The notes beneath the pieces were generated by a model. That model was not told the DNA's origin. It searched no databases and saw only the letters and a list, made by a program, of their open reading frames with translations. The translations under genes and the position numbers were made by a program. From Lentisphaerota bacterium (GTDB lineage: Bacteria > Verrucomicrobiota > Kiritimatiellia > RFP12 > JAAYLN01), in NCBI GenBank assembly GCA_012514915.1, contig JAAYZJ010000008.1, forward strand, positions 1-5,556: a DNA stretch of 5,556 nt. The letters run 5' to 3'. Every line of letters begins with the position of its first letter. The first letter of the stretch is position 1. Positions 1-5,556 of the stretch are shown here, piece after piece.

Positions 1-1371
1 ACCCGGGCGGTCACCAAGCACAACTTCCTGGTGAAAGACGTGGATGAGCTGCCCCGCATCGTGGCGGAGGCGTTTCACATCGCCTCCTCGGGCAAGCCGG
101 GCCCGGTGCTCATCGACCTGCCCAAAGATATCCAGCGCCAGCTCACCCGCGCCCCGGCTCTCGATCCGGCGCAGGTCACGATCCGCAGCTACCAGCCCGA
201 CTGTCCCGTCGACACGGCGGGCGTGGCGGCGCTGGCCAAGGCGATCGGCACGGCCAAGCGGCCGCTGCTCTACGTCGGCGGCGGCGCCATCGCCGCCGGA
301 GCCTCCGGCGCGCTGCTCCAGATCGCCCGGACGGCGCAAATCCCCGTGACCACCACGCTGATGGGGCTGGGCGCCTTTCCCGAGGACGACCCCCTGGCCC
401 TGCGGCTGCTCGGCATGCACGGCAGCGTGGCCGCCAACCGCGCCGTGGCGCAGTGCGACCTGCTGATCTCCGCCGGCGCCCGGTTCGACGACCGCGTGAC
501 GGGCAAAATCAGCGAGTTCGCCCCGCTGGCGCGCATCGCCCACATCGACATCGACCGGAGCGCGATCGGCAAGAGCGTGGCAATCCACCTGCCGATCCAC
601 GGCAGTCTGAAACCGGTGCTCGAGGCGCTGGCCGCGCGGTTGAAGCCCATGCGGCATGACGACTGGCTCCGGGAGATCGCGGCCTGGAAGGCCGAGTATC
701 CCTTCACCTACGACCATCCGGCCGGCACGCTGCCGCCCCAGTACGTCATCGAGCAGGTGGACCGGGTGGCCGGCGGCCGCGCCCTGGTCGTGACCGACGT
801 GGGCCAGCACCAGATGTGGTCGGCCCAGTTCATCACCCACCGCCATCCGCGTCATTTCCTGACGTCGGGAGGCCTCGGCACGATGGGCTTCGGCCTGCCG
901 GCGGCCATCGGCGCGCAGTTCGGGCTTCCCGGCGAGCTCGTCGTCTGCATCGCCGGCGACGGCGGCATCCAGATGAACATCCAGGAACTGGTGGTGGCCG
1001 TCGAGCACCAGTTGCCGCTCAAGGTGGTGATCATCAACAATGGGCACCTGGGCATGGTGCGCCAATGGCAGCAGATGTTCTACAACAAGAACTACTCGGC
1101 CGTGATGCTGGGGCAGGCGACGCGCCCGGTCAACGAGAGGATCGCCGGCGGGTCCGACGTCTACCTGCCGGACTTCGTCAAGATCGCCGAGGCCTACGGG
1201 GCGGTTGGCGTGCGGGTGAGCGATCCCGCCGAGGTGGTGCCCACGCTGGAGCGGGCGTACGCCAGCCCCCGCGTCTGGGTCATGGAGTTCCGCGTGACCG
1301 CGGAGGAGAACGTCTTTCCCATGGTGCCGCCCGGCGGAACCGTCGAGCAGATCATCCACCGGCTGGCCTAG
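1..1371 (+). CDS. ilvB: Acetolactate synthase, large catalytic subunit (5' end outside window)
   Basis: This ThDP-dependent cytosolic enzyme condenses two pyruvates to acetolactate, or pyruvate with 2-oxobutyrate, starting valine, leucine and isoleucine synthesis. The frame is open from base 1 and its first residues (TRAVTKHNFLVKDVDELP) already match the family interior. By comparison with enteric IlvI, roughly 120-130 N-terminal residues lie outside the window, including the region of the ThDP-activating glutamate. In window codons I see the end of the Pyr domain (KPGPVLIDLPKDI, about 33-45), the central FAD-type domain with RFDDRVTG (161-168), and the C-terminal ThDP domain. That last domain has GDG (319-321) and NN (346-347), the usual diphosphate/Mg motif. 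The GMVRQWQ segment keeps Trp356, conserved in herbicide-binding acetohydroxyacid synthases. The end, MVPPGGTVEQII, is typical. The gene stops with TAG 10 nt before ilvN. The GTG at 31 is internal. Other ThDP enzymes such as oxalyl-CoA decarboxylase are unlikely because ilvN follows. Confidence 0.97.
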   Translation, partial: TRAVTKHNFLVKDVDELPRIVAEAFHIASSGKPGPVLIDLPKDIQRQLTRAPALDPAQVTIRSYQPDCPVDTAGVAALAKAIGTAKRPLLYVGGGAIAAGASGALLQIARTAQIPVTTTLMGLGAFPEDDPLALRLLGMHGSVAANRAVAQCDLLISAGARFDDRVTGKISEFAPLARIAHIDIDRSAIGKSVAIHLPIHGSLKPVLEALAARLKPMRHDDWLREIAAWKAEYPFTYDHPAGTLPPQYVIEQVDRVAGGRALVVTDVGQHQMWSAQFITHRHPRHFLTSGGLGTMGFGLPAAIGAQFGLPGELVVCIAGDGGIQMNIQELVVAVEHQLPLKVVIINNGHLGMVRQWQQMFYNKNYSAVMLGQATRPVNERIAGGSDVYLPDFVKIAEAYGAVGVRVSDPAEVVPTLERAYASPRVWVMEFRVTAEENVFPMVPPGGTVEQIIHRLA

Positions 1372-1374
1372 GAG
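1370..1374 (+). promoter_or_regulatory. Ribosome binding site of ilvN
   Basis: AGGAG overlaps the ilvB stop codon (TAG, 1369-1371) and lies 7 nt upstream of the ilvN ATG. It fixes the ilvN start and places the two subunits next to each other on one message. Confidence 0.8.
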
Positions 1375-1381
1375 CTGAACT

Positions 1382-1864
1382 ATGAAACACACGATTACCG
1401 CACTGGTTGAAAACAAGCCCGGCGTCCTCTCGCGCGTCATCGGCGTGGTGTCGGGGCGCGGGTACAACATCGAAACCCTCAGCGTGGGGCCGACGCAGGA
1501 CAGCTCCTGCTCGAAGATCACGATGGTGGTGCCCGGCGACGACCACGTGCTCGACCAGGTCTCGCTGCAACTGACCAAGCAGATCGACGTGCTGAAGGTC
1601 TCGGACGTCACGCGGCAGCGCCACATCAGCCGCGAGCTGATCCTCGTCGAGCTGGCAACGGACAAGACGGGCCGGGCGCCCGTCATGGAGCTGGCCTCGC
1701 TCTTCGGCGCGGCGGTCGTCGCCGTCCAGGAGGGATCGCTGACGCTGCAGATGACGGGCGACGAGCAGCAGGTGCACGACTTTCTCCGGTCGCTGCGGGC
1801 ATTTCCGGTCCTTGACATTGCGCGGTCGGGCGTCATCGCCGTCGCGCGCGGCAACGGTGAATAG
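1382..1864 (+). CDS. ilvN: Acetolactate synthase, small regulatory subunit
   Basis: This is the regulatory partner of IlvB; the family raises catalytic activity and carries valine feedback inhibition. The protein has 160 residues, the usual length for the IlvH/IlvN type. An ACT domain fills about residues 1-75, with the hallmark NKPGVLSRVIGVVSGRGYNIE at 11-31. Asn11, Gly14 and Asn29 match positions linked to valine binding in E. coli IlvH, so feedback sensitivity is likely, though this is inference. Residues about 84-157 form the small-subunit C-terminal domain (ELILVEL, later ARSGVIAVARG). The ATG at 1382 follows an AGGAG and begins exactly at the ACT domain. The 3' end probably overlaps the aroE start by 8 nt. 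The symbol ilvH would be equally valid. Confidence 0.97.
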   Translation: MKHTITALVENKPGVLSRVIGVVSGRGYNIETLSVGPTQDSSCSKITMVVPGDDHVLDQVSLQLTKQIDVLKVSDVTRQRHISRELILVELATDKTGRAPVMELASLFGAAVVAVQEGSLTLQMTGDEQQVHDFLRSLRAFPVLDIARSGVIAVARGNGE

Positions 1865-2714
1865 GCCGCTCCAGACCGTCTCGCTGCGGCTGGCCGTCCT
1901 CGGCCATCCGATCGCCCATTCGCGCTCGCCGCGGATGCACGCGGCCAACTTCGCCGCGCTCGGCCTCGCGGCGAGCTACGAGGCGTTCGATGTGACCGAG
2001 GCCGATCTGCCCGCGCGCCTGGCCGATCTGCAGGCGCGCGGGTATACGGGCGCCAACCTGACCATTCCGCTCAAGGCCCGCGGACTGGAGCTCGTGGACG
2101 AGGCGACGCCGCGGGCGCGGCTGCTGGGAGGGGTCAACACCATCCTCTTCCGTGCGGACGGGCGCCGGGTCGGCGACAACACCGACGGCTTCGGCTTTCT
2201 CGCCGCGTTGCACGAGGCCGGTTTCGACGGCCCTGCGGGGATCCGCGTGCTGGTGCTGGGCTGCGGCGGCACGGGGCGGGCGCTGGCGCTGACCGCCGCG
2301 CAGGCGGGCGCCGCCGCCGTCCTGCTGGCCAACCGCACCGCCGCGCGTGCCGCCGACGTCGCGGCGGCGCTGCGCGCCGCCTGTCCCGGCGTGCCGGCCG
2401 AGGCGCTGCCGGCCGATCCCGCCGTCTGGGAGCTGGCCGCTCGCACCTGTCCGCTCATCGTTCACACCACCTCCCAGGGGCTGCAGCCCGGCGATGCGCC
2501 GCTCCTCACGCGCCGGGCGTTTGCCGCGGGGCAATGGGTCTTCGACGCCGTCTACACGGCGCAACGGACGCCCATTCTGCGCGAAGCGGCCCAGGCGGGG
2601 GCACGCACCCTCAACGGCCTCGGCATGCTGGTGCACCAGGGCGCGGAGTCGTTCCGCCTCTGGACGGGGCTCGAGCCCGACCTGGCCGCGATGCACGCCG
2701 CCGTGCGGGGATAA
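1857..2714 (+). CDS. aroE: Shikimate dehydrogenase (NADP+)
   Basis: The enzyme reduces 3-dehydroshikimate to shikimate in the cytosolic aromatic amino acid pathway. From the GTG at 1857 it has 285 residues, a normal length. The shikimate-binding SRS is at 22-24 in GHPIAHSRSP, the catalytic lysine is Lys73 in NLTIPLK, Asn94 is in GVNTI, and Asp110 is in NTDGFGF. The C-terminal half is a Rossmann domain with a slightly unusual glycine loop, GCGGTGRA (135-142, commonly GAGGAARA). NRT at 159-161 is the family signature for NADP(H) preference. Gln261 lies in HQGAESFRLWTG near the end. Start choice: GTGAATAG overlaps the ilvN stop by 8 nt and places the SRS motif at the usual distance. A TTG at 1812 would add 15 low-complexity residues. 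Neither start has a clear Shine-Dalgarno, so translational coupling to ilvN is likely. The context suggests an amino acid biosynthesis operon joining two pathways. Confidence 0.95.
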   Translation: MNRPLQTVSLRLAVLGHPIAHSRSPRMHAANFAALGLAASYEAFDVTEADLPARLADLQARGYTGANLTIPLKARGLELVDEATPRARLLGGVNTILFRADGRRVGDNTDGFGFLAALHEAGFDGPAGIRVLVLGCGGTGRALALTAAQAGAAAVLLANRTAARAADVAAALRAACPGVPAEALPADPAVWELAARTCPLIVHTTSQGLQPGDAPLLTRRAFAAGQWVFDAVYTAQRTPILREAAQAGARTLNGLGMLVHQGAESFRLWTGLEPDLAAMHAAVRG

Positions 2715-2719
2715 AGAGT

Positions 2720-2746
2720 TTGACAGGATTACAGGATAAACAGGAT
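2720..2746 (+). repeat. ACAGGAT spacer repeat, three units
   Basis: ACAGGAT occurs three times, at 2723-2729, 2731-2737 and 2740-2746, with spacings of 8 and 9 bases. The tract begins 6 bases after the aroE stop and is visibly AT-richer than the flanking genes. From memory, 'TTTGACAGGATTAACAGGAT'-like tracts are frequent spacer elements in PVC and other environmental genomes. I cannot verify that here, and no function is known to me. The tract also contains a perfect TTGACA at 2720-2725 (see findings). Confidence 0.6.
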
Positions 2747-2774
2747 ATTTTCATGTCCCGTAGTCGTGTCGTTC

Positions 2775-2808
2775 AGCGTTTAACGTTGAGCGTTCAACGT
2801 TGAGCGTT
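2775..2808. terminator. Possible hairpin between convergent genes
   Basis: AACGTTGA (2782-2789) and TCAACGTT (2794-2801) form a perfect 8-bp stem around a 4-nt loop. Allowing three G-U pairs on the plus-strand RNA, it extends to about 15 bp (2775-2789 with 2794-2808). It lies at the 3' ends of converging aroE and the oxidoreductase, where a two-way transcript end would be expected. There is no clean U-tract on either side, so an intrinsic terminator is only a possibility. The symmetry may simply be a by-product of the tandem repeat. Confidence 0.35.
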
Positions 2809-2811
2809 CGA
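2776..2811 (+). repeat. 14-bp tandem repeat, about 2.5 copies
   Basis: GCGTTTAACGTTGA (2776-2789) is followed directly by GCGTTCAACGTTGA (2790-2803), one mismatch in 14, and by a partial third copy GCGTTCGA (2804-2811). On the minus strand the tract reads in one frame as a TLNVERSTLNAER-like peptide. From memory this is a spacer-derived sequence often seen in hypothetical proteins of Verrucomicrobiota and Lentisphaerota. It runs into the 3' end of the minus-strand oxidoreductase gene and provides its last codons and stop. Confidence 0.7.
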
Positions 2812-3873
2812 TGGTTTCTTCTTCCGCGCCTTGAGCGCGAACGTGTCGCCGGTTTCGACGGCCAGCCGGTTGGCCTCGTCGGTGATGAGCTGGGCCTGCA
2901 GGCCGTCCTCGCCAGTCGCCGCCTCGGGGGGCAGGGGCCGGCCCTGCCGCACGGCCCCGGCAAAATCGTTGAGCATCCGGGTGATGACCGACGAGTGGCC
3001 ATGCCGCTCGAAGGGGACGACCCGGCTCAGCGATTCGGAGACGAGCTGCAACTGGCCGCTACCATTGGGGGCCTGGTGCAGGACGATCACTCCGCGGTCT
3101 CCCAGGATGGCCAGGGCCTCGTAATTCGACCCCGGCAGGCGCTGGGGAATCGCGGCGGTGAAGGCGAAGCTGGCGTTGACGGTCACCAGCACGCCGGTAT
3201 CCAGGCGCGCCTGGATGGCGATATGGGTGGGGTAGCGCACCGCTTCGCCGAACCAGCTACCCGTCGCGCGGATGTCGCGCCAGGAGCCGCCGCCGTTGAA
3301 ATAGCGCGGCAGATCGAGCCGGTGAATGCCGCAGTCCAGGCAGCCGGAGCTGTCGCAGAAGCGGCGTCGCCGTTCGGCCAGCGGCCCCGTGGTCTTGTGC
3401 CCGTCCCAGAAGTGGTCGATATGGATCGCGCCGAGCCGGCCGAGGCGCCCCTCGGCGATCCAGGTGCGGATCTGGCGCACGCCCGGGGTGTAGCGCAGTT
3501 CGAAATCGACAACCAGGAGGCGCCGGGCGCGGGTGGCGGCGGCGATCATGCGGCGGCATGCGGCCACCGAGGCGGCCATCGGTTTTTCCGTGATCACATG
3601 CAAGCCGGCCCCCAGGGCCGCGAGGACGACGCCGGCATGGGTCTCGACCGGGGTGGCTACGTAGACGGCGTCCAGGCGCTCGTGGGCGATCATGCGGCGA
3701 TAGTCGAGGTAGGTCGAGACGCGCGGGCCGGGCACCTTGACCAGATGATCGGGCGAGAGATCGGCCACGGCGGCTAAATCGATGCCGCGTGCTTCGCGGA
3801 TGGCGGGAAAGACGGCCCCTTGGCCATGGCGTCCATAACCAATAAGGCCCAGGCGGATGCGTGGTTTGCTCAT
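2794..3873 (-). CDS. Gfo/Idh/MocA family oxidoreductase
   Basis: This is a predicted cytosolic NAD(P)-dependent dehydrogenase of 359 residues, of the family acting on sugars, inositols and sugar derivatives. The substrate cannot be read from the sequence. An N-terminal Rossmann fold shows LGLIGYGRHGQG (8-19) and an acidic strand end at Asp38. The conserved EKP is at 96-98 (VITEKPMAAS), whose lysine normally sits at the active site. The C-terminal domain has CLDCGIHRLDL, with Asp180, His184 and Asp187 matching the family's catalytic D-x3-H pattern. The ATG at 3873 puts the Rossmann motif at residue 8; no Shine-Dalgarno precedes it. The last five residues (SNAQR) and the stop come from the 14-bp spacer repeat, suggesting the original 3' end was altered by repeat spread. 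It converges on aroE, and a 191-bp spacer separates it from the upstream L,D-transpeptidase gene, so co-transcription is uncertain. Confidence 0.92.
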   Translation of the reverse strand: MSKPRIRLGLIGYGRHGQGAVFPAIREARGIDLAAVADLSPDHLVKVPGPRVSTYLDYRRMIAHERLDAVYVATPVETHAGVVLAALGAGLHVITEKPMAASVAACRRMIAAATRARRLLVVDFELRYTPGVRQIRTWIAEGRLGRLGAIHIDHFWDGHKTTGPLAERRRRFCDSSGCLDCGIHRLDLPRYFNGGGSWRDIRATGSWFGEAVRYPTHIAIQARLDTGVLVTVNASFAFTAAIPQRLPGSNYEALAILGDRGVIVLHQAPNGSGQLQLVSESLSRVVPFERHGHSSVITRMLNDFAGAVRQGRPLPPEAATGEDGLQAQLITDEANRLAVETGDTFALKARKKKPSNAQR

Positions 3874-3931
3874 GGAAGTGCGGGGAAGGCGACGGTGTGG
3901 TGAACGGGGGAGGCTCTTGCAGAACCCAGGC

Positions 3932-4010
3932 GGACGACACGGAGGTCGTCCCTCCAGCCCTGATAGCCAGCGGTTTCCGTGGATCTGGAGGGTCGGGCTC
4001 TGTCCCGACC
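3932..4010. repeat. Inverted pair of REP-like hairpins
   Basis: Hairpin 1 (3932-3951) has a perfect 7-bp stem, GGACGAC/GTCGTCC, around a 6-nt loop ACGGAG, followed by CTCCAG (3952-3957). Hairpin 2 (3991-4010) has a perfect 7-bp stem, GGTCGGG/CCCGACC, around CTCTGT, preceded by CTGGAG (3985-3990). Read on the minus strand, hairpin 2 aligns with hairpin 1 over 26 bases at 19 identities, with identical stem lengths, loop lengths and CTCCAG tail. Six of the seven differences are three compensated base pairs. The spacer between the two units is 27 nt. Neither hairpin has a U-tract, so they do not look like intrinsic terminators. The pair resembles a REP/BIME-style spacer element. On the minus strand one frame reads GRDRARPSRST, which I recall as a recurrent spacer-derived peptide in PVC genomes. 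Confidence 0.7.
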
Positions 4011-4064
4011 GGTTTCCGCAGGGGGTTCGGCAAGCGCCTCGGGGGAAGGAGATGGCATGCGACC

Positions 4065-5045
4065 TCAATCGGCGATGGTTACCGGCGTGCCTGCGGGCAC
4101 GAGCATGAAGAGTTCCTCGACATCGCTGTTGGCCATCCGGACACACCCCGCGCTGGACTGTTTGCCCAGCGAGGTGTTGTCCCAGGTGCCGTGAATGCCG
4201 TACCCGCGGGCGGGAGGCGTCTCGCCCGTGGCGGCCAGCGACATCCAGCGCGTGCCGAGGATGTTTTCCGGATCGCCAAACGGCACCACGCCGCCGTCGG
4301 GGCGCCACCACGGCGGGTTCTCGATCTTGTCCTGCACACGGAACGTGCCGGTGGGCGTGCGGCCGTACATCCCCGTGCCGACGGTGTAGCGCTTGAAGAA
4401 GGCGCCGTCGAGGGTGAGCAGCAGGTCGTTGGCCGTTTTGCGGACGACGATCGCGAAGGCGGGGTTATCAAGAATCCGCAGCCGGTCGCCGATTTGGATC
4501 CGGTCGGGATTGGGGATGCGGTTGGCCCGGATGATCAGTTCGGCCGTGCAGCCGTGGCGCCGGGCCAGCACCTTGACCGAGTCGCCGGCGCGGATGGCAT
4601 AGTCGATCTTTCCGGGCATGGCCCGCGGCGAGGTGACGAGGGCGAGGTTGACGGCGGCCAGGCGCGACTCGATGAAGGATCGCGCACTCCCGGCGTCGGG
4701 GCGCCCGACGAGGGCCAGGTAGTTGGTGCGGGCCTCGACCAGGCGGTCGGCCTGCTCGTCGGCCTGGGCGGCGGCCAGCAGGCGGGCGAGATCGGGGGGA
4801 ATTTCCCCGGCCGTCGGCGGCTGCTGGATGGTGGCGCCGTCCGTCGGCGTGGGTGTGCCCACGGCCTCCCCGCCGGCGGCGGTCGCCACCGGAACCGGCG
4901 GCGCCGCCCGGTCCTCCAAACGCCGCAACCCCCAGATGCCCGCCAGCGTGCAGAGGATCACCACGCCCACGATCACGAGCCACGGGCGCCGCGACGAGCC
5001 GCGGAACCCCTCCAAGTCTTTCAGCATCATCCCAGGATCAGGCAT
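4065..5045 (-). CDS. Membrane-anchored LysM/YkuD L,D-transpeptidase
   Basis: This is a predicted periplasmic peptidoglycan enzyme of 326 residues. The family forms 3-3 stem-peptide crosslinks or attaches proteins to them, using an active-site cysteine. A short cytosolic start is followed by one membrane segment (about 21-40, PWLVIVGVVILCTLAGIWGL). Next come a Pro/Thr/Ala-rich linker (about 47-83), a helical stretch (about 84-137), a LysM domain (about 146-192; YAIRAGDSVKVLARRHG, ending RIQIGDRLRIL) and a YkuD domain (about 196-326). The catalytic signature is complete: His285 in GIHGTWD, then SAGCVRM with Cys301 and Arg303. GRTPTGTF lies at about 228-235. The ATG at 5045 has AGGGGA (5053-5058) 7 nt upstream; ATG codons at residues 6 and 7 are less well placed. 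The gene follows a membrane-protein gene on the same strand by 67 bp and is probably co-transcribed with it. It could instead be an L,D-carboxypeptidase-type YkuD enzyme. Confidence 0.92.
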   Translation of the reverse strand: MPDPGMMLKDLEGFRGSSRRPWLVIVGVVILCTLAGIWGLRRLEDRAAPPVPVATAAGGEAVGTPTPTDGATIQQPPTAGEIPPDLARLLAAAQADEQADRLVEARTNYLALVGRPDAGSARSFIESRLAAVNLALVTSPRAMPGKIDYAIRAGDSVKVLARRHGCTAELIIRANRIPNPDRIQIGDRLRILDNPAFAIVVRKTANDLLLTLDGAFFKRYTVGTGMYGRTPTGTFRVQDKIENPPWWRPDGGVVPFGDPENILGTRWMSLAATGETPPARGYGIHGTWDNTSLGKQSSAGCVRMANSDVEELFMLVPAGTPVTIAD

Positions 5046-5052
5046 GGGCGCT

Positions 5053-5058
5053 TCCCCT
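5053..5058 (-). promoter_or_regulatory. Ribosome binding site of the L,D-transpeptidase gene
   Basis: On the minus strand AGGGGA lies 7 nt before the ATG at 5045. It supports this start over the in-frame ATG pair five and six codons downstream. Confidence 0.6.
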
Positions 5059-5112
5059 GTATCCGCAACCGGACCGCCGCCGGTGGACGGGCGATGCGGC
5101 GACGGATCGCAT

Positions 5113-5556
5113 TCAGTCGATGGTGAGCAGGCCGGGGGGCGGTGCGATGTCGGCGCCCGCGCGCGCGGTGTAGCCCGTGACGGCGGCATTCGGCCCGAAG
5201 GTCTGCGCGGCCAGGATCCAGACCACCCCCAGCGTGACGACAAGCGCCGCGACCGCGGCCGCCACAAACGCCCAGTGGGCGGTGCCCGGCCCCGCTGCCG
5301 CGCCGGGCAACCGGCCGCCGGGCAGCGCGATCATCTGCATCTCCTCGCCGCCGTCGGCCGTCGCGTCGGCTTCGCCGCCTTCGGAGGCGCCGCCGACGTT
5401 GATCTTGATGCCCGCCGCGGCCGATGGACGCTTGATCTTGATCGTCTTGCGCCGCGTGGGGCTGTTGTCCTCGTCGGCGGCCGGCACGGTGGCCTCGTTC
5501 AACGCCTGCGTCGGGAGGCGGGCGGTGGCGGACTGCTGCGCCGCGGCCAGCGGCGG
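5113..5556 (-). CDS. Unrecognised single-pass membrane protein (5' end outside window)
   Basis: I cannot assign a function. The frame is open to the window edge, giving 147 visible residues; the start lies beyond base 5556. A TTG at 5502 is probably internal, since the sequence before it (QQSATARLPTQAL) continues the same composition. In visible numbering there is an Ala/Pro/Thr/acidic stretch (1-35), a basic motif RKTIKIKRP (36-44) followed by GIKINV, a Gly/Ala/acid-rich linker with MQMIALPGG, and one membrane segment (about 95-118, WAFVAAAVAALVVTLGVVWILAAQ). A short tail of about 29 residues follows. From memory, similar proteins with KTIRLKRP-type motifs and one membrane helix occur in Verrucomicrobiota and Lentisphaerota, uncharacterised. 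It precedes the L,D-transpeptidase gene by 67 bp on the same strand, so a role linked to the cell envelope is possible. That is inference from position only. Confidence 0.7.
   Translation of the reverse strand, partial: PPLAAAQQSATARLPTQALNEATVPAADEDNSPTRRKTIKIKRPSAAAGIKINVGGASEGGEADATADGGEEMQMIALPGGRLPGAAAGPGTAHWAFVAAAVAALVVTLGVVWILAAQTFGPNAAVTGYTARAGADIAPPPGLLTID

Noticed and set aside
2800..3777. Plus-strand open frame of about 325 codons opposite the oxidoreductase gene.
   Set aside because: It is antisense to a clear Gfo/Idh/MocA gene, has low-complexity composition, and shows no domain or motif.
3932..4010. Hairpins as intrinsic terminators for the L,D-transpeptidase transcript.
   Set aside because: Neither hairpin is followed by a U-tract on the minus strand, and the two copies in opposite orientation look like a dispersed repeat.
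3874..4311. Upstream extension of the oxidoreductase frame through the 191-bp spacer and into the L,D-transpeptidase gene.
   Set aside because: The ATG at 3873 places the Rossmann motif at the normal distance. The extension reads repeat hairpins and a wrong frame of the neighbouring gene.
4950..4953. Cys32 of the L,D-transpeptidase as a lipoprotein cysteine.
   Set aside because: The residues before it (VILC) do not fit a lipobox, and the cysteine lies inside the hydrophobic segment. A plain membrane anchor fits better.
5046..5112. Short inverted repeats in the 67-bp gap upstream of the L,D-transpeptidase gene (5-bp stems).
   Set aside because: Stems of five GC-rich bases are expected by chance in this composition.
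3861..5126. Plus-strand open frame of about 421 codons opposite the L,D-transpeptidase gene.
   Set aside because: It is antisense to a gene with a full YkuD and LysM signature. Its translation is Gly/Arg/Ala-rich with no recognisable motif, as expected for a GC-rich shadow frame.
5046..5267. Longer start for the L,D-transpeptidase at 5267.
   Set aside because: This stretch overlaps the membrane-protein gene in another frame and reads as Arg/Pro/Ser-rich shadow. The ATG at 5045 has its own ribosome binding site and membrane segment.

Overview
This high-GC window reads as a chromosomal fragment of a Gram-negative-type bacterium. Five lines point to the PVC group, perhaps Kiritimatiellota, Lentisphaerota or Verrucomicrobiota. 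They are: a Gfo/Idh/MocA oxidoreductase; a membrane-anchored LysM/YkuD enzyme; a neighbouring membrane protein with a KTIKIKRP motif; a spacer repeat whose minus strand reads like 'TLNVERSTLNAER'; and a second spacer repeat reading like 'GRDRARPS'. From memory, such strings are common as spacer-derived peptides in those genomes. The assignment is inference, not a database result.

Layout: positions 1-2714 (plus strand) carry ilvB (5' end outside the window), ilvN and aroE, packed with a 10-nt gap and then a probable 8-nt overlap, so they look like one transcript. IlvB and IlvN are the catalytic and regulatory subunits of acetolactate synthase, the first common step of branched-chain amino acid synthesis. 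AroE is shikimate dehydrogenase of aromatic amino acid synthesis. Positions 2794-5556 are all minus strand. Read in the direction of transcription they are the 3' part of an unrecognised single-pass membrane protein, an L,D-transpeptidase with a LysM domain, a 191-bp spacer, and a Gfo/Idh/MocA oxidoreductase that converges on aroE.

The 79-bp spacer between aroE and the oxidoreductase consists largely of two short repeat types. The second runs into the oxidoreductase gene and supplies its last five codons and stop. The 191-bp spacer holds two hairpins in opposite orientation that look like diverged copies of one REP-like element, with three compensated base-pair changes.

I see no tRNA, rRNA, CRISPR array, transposase, phage gene or defence system, and no convincing undescribed multi-gene system. 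The most interesting material is the spacer repeats and the unidentified membrane protein next to the cell-wall enzyme.
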